Shown: piece by piece, positions 1-12,626 of the stretch | Layout: every line of letters starts with the position of its first letter | How positions within the stretch are numbered: position 1 is the stretch's first letter | From: Latrodectus hesperus | Taxonomy: Eukaryota; Arthropoda; Arachnida; Araneae; Theridiidae | Length of the DNA: 64,000 nucleotides | Assembly: GCA_037975125.1 (NCBI GenBank) | Contig: CM075860.1 | Span: 40,249,893 to 40,313,892 of the forward strand | Direction: 5' to 3' | Notes under the pieces: generated by a model | Told to the model about the DNA's origin: nothing | Database searches by the model: none | The model's input: only the letters and a program-made list of their open reading frames with translations | Position numbers and translations under genes: made by a program

Positions 1-3000
1 CACCGAATAAATGTAAGGTAAGATTCAAAGAAGCTCATGTGTGATGTACTTTCTCCAGGTTAAGTTATTATTATTTTTTAAATTTTCATATAAATGTCAG
101 TGATAACTGTCACTCAGATCGCGGATCGATGTGAATTGTTTGCTCGACATGTGAATCTCTGCAAACTCGGCATTTAGCTCGAACAATTTTAAACCAAACA
201 ATTCAACAATTTTAAACCTTATTTTTCTGTAAAACAAAAACATGTACTTGATTCATGCATATTAATCTTTCATAATTTTTATACAATAATAAAAAATGAC
301 GTACACGAGGGAAATAACAATTTAAGCAATATATTAATAATGACATCGTACATGGTATAATGTACAGTTAAAACCTTTTTTAATAACATCAGAGGCATAT
401 TAAACTTCTTTAAGTAATTTGCATCGGCAGTGGAGTTAAATTTGTGTTGCAAGTAAAAAAACTCGGAAGACTCTCAAGCAATCCCTAAGATAAATATTCA
501 TGCAGAAATCAGAAATGCAACATCCATTTCTTGTTGTTCAACAGTGACTAGAATCAAACCTAGAACCTTCCATTCTGAAGAGCACAATTCCGCCACATGT
601 TACAGTGAGGCCAACAAATATATTTAATATAAATTTACACGTTGTACAGTAAATGATATTTACATCTAATTCAAATTAATTTATGTTTTAATATTTATTA
701 TAATATTTTTAGCTAAAATATGAATATTTATCAATATAAATTTTAAAATGATAATTTTATAAAACTTTATGAAATCTTTTTAATTTAAGAATATGTATAA
801 CATTATATCTAAATATTTAAAAGTAATAGCAATGTTTATGAAATAATGGCAGCTTTCACAAAATCATTTATTGGATTGGGAACGATGGATTTAAGATATT
901 AAGATACGTGATAAACTAAGATAAGTGCATTTCAAAATTAGCACTTTAGTTTTTTTTGTCTGCGTAAACAATTGCATGAGCTTCTTTGATCTTAATTGTA
1001 CATATCTGATGACTTCCGATTTCTGTTATTCTATTACAACAACAACAACGAAAAAAATTCAGAATAACAAATTGAACACAGAGATAATGATTTTCAAGCT
1101 ATTTTTGCCGAGTCATAATCAGAGAAGGATGACTTTCGATCCTTGTACATATTTATATAAAAGCCCTGTTAGGTGATCCGTGATCTTCGTAACAGTTTTC
1201 ATCCAATTTAAAGTTGAATAGAATCATAAGAAACCGGAAGTCATGTTTGTTATAAAAATAACAGATCTGTAAATTCAATTACAAGAATTTATAAACTTTG
1301 TAGTGTGAAAATTATATGAATGACAATGTTCATCATAAAATCAAAATACTGAAATGGTATTCAAGTGTTAGAAAGTAAATAAAAGAAATAGAAAATATAC
1401 ATTTCTCACAAAACAAAACAGTGTTCTCACATTAAATCAACATTATTTACAACCAACAAAATGCCTAGTATACATAAATGGTATGACAATATTCAAAGCA
1501 AAGCTTGCTTATTTTTTTAGTATTCATCATCATTCGCGCGCGAATAGATTTATTATAAATATTCCACTCTTTTTTTTATTTTATATTCATAAAATACATA
1601 ACCATACTTGTAGTTACACAAAATTAAACAAGCTTAATTAGGAAAAAAACTAGTTAAATAAAAGATTATTATTCATTGTATACTATCTTCTTCCATTCCA
1701 AACAAATTACATGTATGACATCATGTAATTTTAATTCAAATAAAAAGATAACTTAAAAAAATCACCATCAAAATACGATACATTTCTTACATTATTTGAT
1801 ATCATAGTTATGTTAATATGGACTCATAAAAGTATTAAAATTATTTTTAAGAGCAGCTTTTTCATATAGTCTTTTAAATACTAAATAAAAAAAAGTATTT
1901 TTCGATTTAGTATCAAAGTTCTTCATATGATAGCAATTATTATACAAGTTTAATTTTAAAGGATTTTTTAAAAAATATTTTTAATGATACTTAAGATTTT
2001 GGGATATATCACAAATTTTTTTATTTATATATTGCTTTAATTCCTAAAAACATTTACAGAAATTCTATTAATATTGTTATCAGCAAGTGATTATTAGTGT
2101 TGAAAATTGTCTTATCACAAATGCATACCAAATTACAAATTCTCTTAAATTACAAAATCACAAATTAAATATTACATACTGACTTTATATACATATATAT
2201 GGATTCAATTCAGAAGCAACACAACTAAATTTTACAGAAATTATTTTAACTGTAACTGTTTTATAAAACTAATTTACAGTTCAGTGACTTAAAAATGAGT
2301 AAAATAACAAAATTGAAATCAAAACATATCCCTTGAGGAAAATTTGTAAATAAATTATCTATACTATTAGCTAATCAGCTATTATGTACATACCTAAGAA
2401 AAATGAAATGATGCCTATATTCACATATCTATACAAGTATGAAAGTCCATTCATGCACACATTCATTCACACAAGAGACAGTACTGACAAATAGAAAAGC
2501 TCTCAAAAAATTCCCACGCATAAAACCAGTTAAAGATTTTCTCAACCTTTACAAATTTTCTTTTCGACTTTAATTTATGAGTTTAGTTATAAATATGACG
2601 GTGAGATTTTTGTTTGAATCAAAAATAGTTAAAATAAAATCATCATACTTTATATTTCATTAATGTGTGTAAGATAAGAATATAGAAAAAAATATATATA
2701 GAACTAAAAAAATTGTTCTGGAAATGATAACAGCAAGATAATTCTTCAAGTGATTAATATGAAAGTAAAATTTTCATTATGTAATAAATATAACAAATGC
2801 AAATTTTTTAAATCAATAAGATTTTCAAGAAATTTTTAAACATAACAATAAAAGATAAATGGACGGATTTATAAAAAATTTATGAAGTTACTTTCATTAA
2901 CTGCCAATCCAAGATGATAAGTAAGTATAAAATGAATATACAATAAATATAAACATTATTTTATAATATTAGAATTAAAAATTCCAATTTTGAGCTTTAA

Positions 3001-6000
3001 AATTACAATATTGTTAATTTTTAAGCCATTTTAGTTACGGAATATTAATATTTTTTAAATTTTTTATGTAAATTTTATTGTGCATTTTCAAATATAAAAT
3101 TAAATTACTGTAATGAATACTAGGAATTCACACATCACAACAATTACTTACTTTAATTATAATAATATAATAAATTTAATAGGAAAATCATGTTAAGAGA
3201 CTTTATAAAATGCTCTTCTTGAGTTCAGCATTAATATCGCCAACATTAGAGAAAAATAAAAATTCAAAGTGAACAATATCATCAATTACCAGAAATAGTT
3301 CACAATGTAGTCAGTATCCCGAAATTCTTAAATTATTTAACTGAAAGAAATATATTTTTATTAATTATTAAATTAATAAAAATATATTAATTTAATAATA
3401 CATTATATTAATTTAATAATAATTAAATAATAAAAATTAATAAAGTAACACTTTAATTCAACAATGTTGCTATATTGAAAAATAAATTATATTAAAAATT
3501 AGCAATTAAAAAAAAGATAGTTAATATTTTGTAATCAGTATCTCTAATTTCCAAACCATTTAACTTCAATGTTTACTTAATTAATCAAATAAATAATATT
3601 TAAATCAAAAATTATAGGATTCTGTCCATACTAGGAAAAAATTTGGAATCTGAAATTTTTAATCAAGTACAGTGCACATTACTTAAATTATGTAAACATG
3701 TAGTAAAGGGTTTCTTTTTCTATTCTCTGTTTGAAAAGAATTATATTACAGAATTAAAAGAAAATATGATCTGCTTTCTGAATACTTAATGATACTTCTC
3801 CAGCAATATATTTGAATTTTAATAACCTGAAATATTAGTTAAAAAAAGAAAAAGAAAACAAAATTTCTTCTCCCCAAATAAAACATGCTTTTTTTATTCT
3901 TAGAAAATGAAACCAATAAAAATATGATTTAGTTGAGAAATTCTTTTTAAGGTTTTCATGCAAAGCTTAAAAATCTTGGCAAAAATTAATATTTTCACAC
4001 CTGTTTGATCAGCAATCCATATGAAGACATACTTTATGTGTAGTAGATGAAGAGTAAGAAAGGCAGATACACAAATGTAATTTCATGATTCTTTGAGATT
4101 ACAAAAGAAAATAAAAATTATTTTTCTCAGTTTGTTGTGCATATTGAATATTAAAAGAAACATGATAAATGCATAACTCAATATGATTTTGTTACCATAG
4201 CTATCAGTTTCAAATAATTCTAAGAAATATTATTTATTAGAATTTGGATAGTATTGTTTCATAGATTCAAACTACCTTTATATTAAATTCGAGTTGAGAG
4301 CTTTTTCTCAATATTTAAAATAAACAAACAATAAAATCAAATCAAAAGTAATAAATATCAAAAGTTTCAAATAAAACTTAAAAATATATATGAGGTGTTT
4401 CTGAAAAATCAAAATACACTACAAATGCAGGAAAGAGAAAGTATTTGCGAGTGTATTTGGGCCAGTGAACGATAAGTACGAATGCTTCTATATTATTTCT
4501 AGTTTGAATATAATACCCGAATAAACTCAGAATTCCACCAATAAAGTAGAAATGAACCCCACAATGCATTTTTTTCAACTGAAAATAAGTAACCAGAATA
4601 ATGCATCGTGCTTCCCATTGAAGTCATATCCAAATCCAAAGATTGTTTTACAAGTGAAAGCAGATCATGGCAAAATATTAAAACGCCTGTGATATTTAAA
4701 AATGATTCTAAAAAGTAGTAAAGAAAACAGGCTTTTTTGCAATAATGAATACAAGCATGCCTGAAATTTCTATAACTTTTTATGAAGATGCAACTTCAAT
4801 AATCAAGAAAATAAGTTCATATTGAATTCTGAAAATGCAAATTGAAGCCACAAAAAAGTATGGATTTAATAAGATACTATATAAAAGGAAGTTATAATTC
4901 TGAATTATTTTGTTACAATGACATTGTTAATGTACCCCTTTACACTATAATCCAAATAACAACCAATTTAGTGGCACTATACAAATTTCCCAAAATACAA
5001 GAAATTCATAACTTCAGCTCCAGCTAAAAATCATGGTTTTGATTCCAAAACTAAAGATATTCTTATGACTGACTTCTTGCTTTTCACATTGTAAATGCTA
5101 CTCATACACATTGCAAGATATCATGATATCTTGTGTACACTGAAAACTCGCTGACAGGCTAAGACTGCTTATTTTATGACTAAATTTGTTGCCACACATT
5201 TCTCAAAACAAAAATGTAGTCAAATACTCCATGTATTGGATGTTGAATAAAATGGCTTACACTTGTTCCTTTACCAGGAAAAAACATACAGGTTTAAATT
5301 TCTACAGCAAAAATTAACATATTTTGAGTATGAACAGTTGGCTTTATAAAAAGATACAAAATCTTATTCATAGATTAAACAAATGATAGGCTAACGATGT
5401 CAACAATGTTAAAAAGAGAAGGAAATTTAGAAAGTAATTAGCAATAAATTCACTGTAAGATGAGTGTTTTTTTTTTTCTAAGAATCTATGCAATATTGCA
5501 TTTTTATTTTTCAAAAAGGCCTCATATATATGGCAGCTTATTCTTGTATGCTAGTAGAGCCAGATTAAAGTAATATTACTTAGAAATATATATAATTTTA
5601 TAATTATAACCACAAAAAATTAATTTCAATTCACATGATTAAATAAACAATTGCCATATTTTGTAATAACATTGAATCAATTTCTTGACTGAGTTCATTA
5701 TTTAGCTCTTAATAAATCTAATGATACCGAGTAAATGGATTAGCAAATTGCTTTCTTTATAATTTATTCTAGTATTTTGGAAAATGCATAAGTTAAAAGT
5801 TTGAAGATTTTACATTCTCTGATTATTTGTTTGAATTTATAAAATGTATTCAAAATTAACAAATTCAAGCTTTTCATTAAAATTTCCTTTTATTTCATTA
5901 AATACAAAAAGAATATTTGCAGGTAAGTGACTTAAGATTGATTCTTATTAAAAATGAACTGGTTTTATCAGGAAAAAACAATAATTGCAATTATAAGATT

Positions 6001-9000
6001 GATTGCAATTATAAGAGGATGATAAAACATTTCTGTATCTTTTTTATTCTCTATTCATGTTTATGTTTACTTAGTACATTATAATTCTTTTGATTAATTT
6101 CATACTTTTTGATATTATTATTTTTAGCAGTACAATAATAATTAATTAATTATTTAATTGTTAGATTTTTTTTAAATTCAAATGCACCATTAAAGTCAAA
6201 CACATACAAACTGACAAATAAATTGTGTCTAAGAAAGATACAATTTTATTTTTCTGAACAAAATTTTAAATTTTCATCTGGCACCATTAGCGAAAAATGA
6301 TAATAAGCACTAATGTCCCTAAAAAATGAAATAATTGAAATATATATTAATATAACATAATTTACTTATTAAAAAGTAATATTTATAATATTTGTACAAT
6401 ATTTTGATTGTAATTACAAAAGAGTAGAATTTGAACAGTCTTCCTTTTACTTATTCTAAGCCAGACATGTGCCATGTATTAAATAAAATTAAAATGCAAA
6501 AACAAGGTGATGTATCCACACTGAATGATGAAAGTTTATGAGTACAGAGAAGGTAAAGTAGCTGCCATATTTATTTTCCATTAGTTATTTATTCATGATA
6601 AAGTCAAGTGCTTCCTTTATAATAGCTTTAGCAGATATTGTGATTGGAAAGAATAATTACTTATATAAATATATCCAAATTGTAAATGATAATTAACACA
6701 AACTGAAAATATTCCATAATGAATTAATAAGATTAAGAGGTGGAAATTATACTTCTTACTCTCAACATATTTTCCAAATCACAAGATTTTTTTCTATTTC
6801 CTAAACCAATAAAAATGAGTTAAAAATCTTAAAGTAAATGTTCAAAAATTTCATTTTTAAAAACTAAGAGAGAGTACTATAGCTACACTAATTCTACTTA
6901 ACTAAAATCTATGGAAATAGTAATTGCAGATTTTAATTCGATTAAAGAGATTGATGAATATAAATAAATACTGTTATTGAAAAAATACATATAAGTATTA
7001 TTTGAATTTATTAAAATTTTATGCAACTTAAAAATGTTTAACTTGGTATAAAGAAATCTTTATATGTATTGAAAAAATACAATGCACCATGGAGAAAAAC
7101 TATGTTGAACAAACATTTTGAAATAATTTTTATGATTTAAATTTATGAACACATATTTTTACAAATTAAATTACTGAAGTAAGCAAAAACAACTAGATAC
7201 CATGTATATCAAGATAAAAATAAAATATTTAATGTAAAATTAATAGAATATATAAAAAAGAATTATGATATCATATGAGTATTTGAAAATATTTTAAATA
7301 ATTTAGGTTTTAAGCCATTAAACAATGCCCTCCTTTACTTTAATAATAAATACAAGTTTCTTTAAATAACATTTCAAAAATTATTTTAATATGTAACAAT
7401 TTTCGTTTATGTTAAATAATTGGAGATACTTTTCACTTATGTTTTTTTCTTCTATTTTTTATGGATATTTAACTTTTGTAAATGCTGAAAAATACTATAA
7501 AGGGTATGAAAAATGTAAATTTACAAATTCAAAAAGACTTAACATTACAGTTGAAAACATTTTCTAGAAAATATTTTTTTTCACATCAATAAGATAAATG
7601 TGTGCAATTTTAGAGAAATAATATTATTTTAGTGATTTATTTAAATGATATAAAATCAAAATATTCTATACTTAATTTTTCAGGCACTTGTATAATAATT
7701 GAATATGAATTATATCGCTTTAATTATATCACTCCTAATTAAAAAGCAAAATACAACAAAATTTATAATGAATGTGTCAATAGAATTCATCAGTAAGCTT
7801 CCTTAAATATGCAGATAAAAAGTGCTTTTTAAAATATGAAATTTGAATTTTTCCTTTTTTAATATAAAAGAACATCATTTGAGTTTCTTAGAAGAGAGAT
7901 AAAATTTTTATAGAATATTTGATATGTAAAAATGTTTTGTTTCCATTCCAGTTTAAAATGTTTGATAATTTTGAAAAAAATAGTTTATACTAATTTTGTG
8001 ATTAAATATAGGCAGTCATTAAAAAGATTGAATTAAAAAACTGTATTAACTGGTCCATTAACATATTGTATTAGTGTGATAAAATGTTATTTAGTTCATG
8101 ACCATATATTCAAATTATACCAAAAATTTAAAACTATTTTAAAACAGTAAATAATAAAACTGGTAAATTCTTACAAAACTGCAATAAAAAGGTAGAAGAA
8201 TATAAATTAAATAAGTAGAAATATTTAATATTAATTATATCAAATCCAAAGTAACATTTGGTACTTCAGAATTACAGTAAGATACATATTTTATCATAGA
8301 AATTTTTTATAACAGATTATTAAAAAATCAATCAGTTACTGAAAGTATTAAATGGATGTGATTGGATGAAATACATTCTTTAATTCAGTGTTTGATTTTC
8401 ACAGGTATATAATCTAAGTTACTAAATTGTTTTTATTAAAAAATAATAACACAGCAAAGCTAAAAATTTAAGTAAAAACTTATTTCACATAAATAATTAT
8501 TTTTTTAAAATTTAGACAAAAACATTATAAATGGAAACATTAACAAATGTGAACAAAACATGGATAAACTCAATATAATTAAACAAATTAGTTAACTCAA
8601 AAACATGAATATTTCAAATGAAAAAATCAAATATGAATATACTTATTAGAAATGCGATAATTTCAAGACCATAAATTCACTTAAAATAAGTACTCAGTAA
8701 GTAAAGCAAATATTACTTTTACATGAGAGAAATTTGTTTGAGTTTTCATAAAAAATCCTGAGTAGAAATTAATTTGAAATTTATAATGGAAAAAACCTTC
8801 AATATAAATTATTAATTATGTAAAGCAAAAGTGATCCTGACATTTTGAACTGCATAATTACTTAATTGATTACATATCAGTGATTAAGCTCATAACAGCT
8901 TCATAAAAAAGATTTATATTAAAATATTTATTTATTTTTAAAAACAGTGAGTTAGAACAATAAACAAAATATTTCCAGAACTATTAGATTATCTTAAAAG

Positions 9001-11239
9001 CAATTTTCAAATGTGGAAATTCTATATTTTATCCTCAATACAAGAAAACAATTATTTAAATTTTCTTTGGTCCAATTATTTTATTTGAAAAAAAAATCAC
9101 TTTTTTGCATTAAAGATATAAGTTATTATCATATTCAGTTATTTATTTAAATCCTTCTTTTATATGAATACATGATGTATTAAATTATGTTAGATAAAAA
9201 AAATACAAAACAGTAACTTTTACTAAAACAGACATTTGCTTCAAGCATGAAGACTATGTAGTTAAGAAAAATATGTTGGGATACTGCTTACAAATATGTA
9301 CACATGGAAATGTAACTTCAAACAAATCAACAAATATAAATAATGAAATATTTTACATAACAAGAAAAAGTTTGTACTTTAAAATAATAATTAAGAAAAT
9401 CATAATAAGTATTTAAATTCTTTGCCACTAATGGCTATAATTATATAGTATTGATAAGAATAATCAAATAATGTTGTGTACGCTGAAACTTATGAGCACA
9501 TCATCAATTGCCTGTCACCACTATATTTTACAGTTAACCCCCATTCTAATAAAAACCTCAGAAATAATTCAATAAAAATAGAAAATGTTAAATTATATGT
9601 AAAAAAATGCTTAAATAATGTGCCTTAAAATCAAAAGTTAATTATTCATTAAGAAAAATCAACTATTCATAGAAGGAACAGTATTCAGAACTTTATTCCT
9701 TATACTTGTTAAATATTAAATTGAATTAAGAACTAAAAACTTCTCTCAAGCATAAAATTCATTATAATTTTATTTCATGAAAACAGTAATTTCTCAGAAG
9801 TATATCTTTAATGTCTACCTGAAAGTGATATATTTTTTCTATATTTGTGCCAATAGGTTTATTTTTTTCTTTATACATATTTTTTCTTGATAAACTGCTT
9901 TTCCCATTTTTAACTTTTAAAATTAAATTGATGCATACATACCATGTGTAATTTTAAGAATGAGTTTACAAAAATGTCAGAATGAAAAACTACAACCCTG
10001 TCGAATTTTCAATGACTAATTTTTTAATTAGCTATTTAAAATAATTTTCAGAAAACAATTATTTTTCTTTCGAATTTATATGCACATTGGAGCATTTTAA
10101 TTAGCAAGGCCTCAATCAAAAGATTGCAAAACTGTAGCAATAATTCACCTAAACTATTAATTTTTAAATAACTTTCAAATTTTATTTCAAATATAAAGAT
10201 TTTTTCATTTTTTTCAATTGAACCATATTTATAATTCTTGCTTGAATAGGATTAAAATATTTTTATTGTCTTATTTTATTTTAGTAATAGTGATAACAAC
10301 TGGGGATTTCCTCACGAAGTAGCATCACAATTCAAAGTTAGTAATGATGAGGACTCAGTAATGAAAATGAACCATGCAAATAATAAAAATGATCTTCAAG
10401 GTTTAAAAAAGATAATAAGATAAGATTGTCATATGGTTTAATTTTTTGATTATCAGCTACTTTTATTTAGATCAGTCCTCAAGATTCTTCATTTCTTCAA
10501 CTTGCTTATATTAATTTAATATTTAATGCTAAAAATTGAAATAAATCTGAGGTTTATTAAAACAAATGTCACTGCATTTCTGTTACTTCATATATAAAAT
10601 ATTTTGAAAATACAGAAGTGCAGTAAAGTGATTTACAAAATTGTAACGTTTTTGCCTTAAGAGCGAAAATGTTAATTACGATATGCTTACTTCAACTCAA
10701 ATGGTGGCATTATGAATAGTATAAAATTAAATATAAACCCCTGTATTAAATTATTAATCATCAATAAATTAAAAATTAAGTACTTGTTTGTATAAGGTGA
10801 TAGTATGTTAAATATGTGGAATGTGATGTCATAAATGTTAGTAAGATGAGTAACATTCCTTTTTTTATCGAAATAGTTTCCAGTTTCTTTAAATGCCAAA
10901 ACAAAATTTAAAACAAAAGATTAAATCAATGAAATAAATAATTTGTTATAAAAAATATTGAAAACTGAAACAATATTTTTTTATCAAATATTAAAATTAC
11001 AATTTCATTTTAAGGGTTCAAAAACTAATAATTTTTAACCCAGATTGAATCAGTCAAAACAAAGTTTCTCAGAAAATTTTTAAGATTGTCCAAATTATTT
11101 TCAAACTATATAAAACATGAAAGTAATTAATAAAAACTAAATTATTTTTTTGTCGAAGAAATCATTTCATGACTTATAATTACTTAATAAATGTAAATAA
11201 TGTATAATAAATAATTTCCAATAAAATGGCTGAGCAAAC
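1..11239. other. 3' flank: AT-rich DNA with no gene recognised
   Basis: About 11 kb of AT-rich sequence downstream of the ADAM stop. All open frames are short and of chance composition. Apart from the decayed SINE near 530-618 and a perfect 20-bp palindrome at 5113-5132 I see no structured element, exon with credible splice sites or repeat array. Part may be 3' UTR. Confidence 0.5.
528..620 (-). repeat. Decayed tRNA-derived SINE head
   Basis: Read on the minus strand it has an A-box-like TGTGGCGGAATTGTGC, then a spacer, then a B-box-like GGTTTGATTCTAG, the layout of a Pol III promoter in a tRNA-derived SINE. It does not fold as a tRNA I recognise, and its ends are not defined. Confidence 0.45.
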
Positions 11240-11476
11240 AAATAAAAAAAGATATTTATGTGACCTTTTCATAAGACAGGTGGCATGTGGCAGCAACCTT
11301 TATTTACTGAGCAAATGGTAATCCTTTACTATGTGCAAATGCCACATGAATAAGTTAAAATCTTGCCCTTTATTAAGATGTGATTCATAAAATGAATTCG
11401 CTATAAATTCTTGATATTGATGTTGAATATTAATATTAAATGACTAGTAATCCTTTTCTTTAATTAAAATTATATG
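11240..11476 (-). other. Probable start of mmd 3' UTR, two AATAAA signals
   Basis: Directly after the stop codon on the minus strand; AATAAA occurs at 11374-11369 and 11304-11299. This AT-rich DNA gives such hexamers by chance and the real cleavage site cannot be told from sequence; the UTR may run further. Confidence 0.3.
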
Positions 11477-12626
11477 TTAGACCTTGTACTCCGGAAATTT
11501 CTTTTTTCCTTTTCTTTTAGCTCCCGAAGGAGGTTGAGAGCCGGAAGTGGAGGAGCTAGAAGAAGGCGGAGCAGTCACAGGTAACTGAGCACGATCTGCT
11601 CTTGTAGTAGAGGGAGGGAAATAACCTTTATCATCATAAAGTCCATCATAAACTTCATCTGATGGTGGACTAGGTACATATTCACAACCATCTCTTTTAA
11701 GAGTTTTGTCTTGCTGCTGTTTACTGTTCAAGTTCCTTTCATATGCATAGTCTGGTTTATAAGTTATAGAAAGAGCCTCATCACTCGCACTACGGACAAA
11801 TTGATGAGATGAATATTCCCCATCTTCCCCTTCCTCTTCTATACTACCTTCTTCATCAAAATCTTCCTCATCTTCTTCAGTCTCAGTTGGAGGGACTCGT
11901 GCGAAACGGCCTGAGACGTCGCCAGCAGCTGGCCTCTGTTTCCGATTCAAGTAGAAGGGCAGCCCTGGCTCTAACTGGCTCTCAGTGCCACTTGCACTGT
12001 CCGTCCTATCTACTCTATAGTGACGATCTGCTTCCGGTTCACTTAAGCGGAGATCAGAACCTGCAGGGGATACATGTAAAGGTTGGTGCTCTAGTTGTCT
12101 CAGAAGATCTTCTAAATTCCTTATCCTGATAGGACCACATGGTGGAACCATATCCTCAGCCTCTTCGCTACTCGTGTTCCCAAGGTGTTCTGTGCTAGTT
12201 TTAATAACACTGTAATCTGATATATTATCAGAGAAAGTTTTTTTGGTATCCTGTGGGCTTCCCTGGCTATCGAGTGGACGATGGGAAGACACAGTGTGAA
12301 GGGCCTCTAATATTTCCTCATGGTAACCATTCAAGCTCTTTAAAGTTCGTTCCACCTCAGTAAGAGCATCACTGTTGCGTTCTCCGTGGCTGTCAGCCTG
12401 GCTCATTATATCCTGGTTGTCAGAATGTGACGCCTCATCGCTCCATTTTTCCTTTTCAGATCTGATTGCACGTTTTAATATCCCTTTCTCTGGAACCTTA
12501 GAGAGATTGTTGGGTGACAGTTCTATAAAAGCAGAGGTTTCATCAAGTAGTTCTTCACCATCTGAACAAGAAGTATCTTTCAGTTGTAAAACCTGCTGTC
12601 TTTTTAATTCCTGAAGCTTGTCTTCC
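11477..12626 (-). CDS. mmd: ADAM exon 27: long cytoplasmic tail and stop
   Basis: Acceptor ttattatag; residues 836-1218, then TAA at 11479-11477. It starts [12 protein letters not shown]; the frame is open upstream of the internal ATG at 12406, so that ATG is not the start. Features: an acidic run around [14 protein letters not shown], tyrosines in [14 protein letters not shown], a Ser/Pro-rich segment and a basic end [13 protein letters not shown]. The last three residues YKV fit a class II PDZ ligand (hydrophobic-x-hydrophobic), whereas vertebrate ADAM22 ends in a class I ligand. Codon composition is much richer in GC than the flanks. Plus-strand open frames here are shadows. Confidence 0.96.

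Noticed and set aside
925..1176. 83-residue plus-strand open frame in the 3' flank
   Set aside because: Contains an ACA repeat giving Thr run; no family features and composition as expected by chance.
11809..12129. 106-residue plus-strand open frame
   Set aside because: Antisense shadow of the ADAM tail exon, whose minus frame is supported by splicing and family structure.
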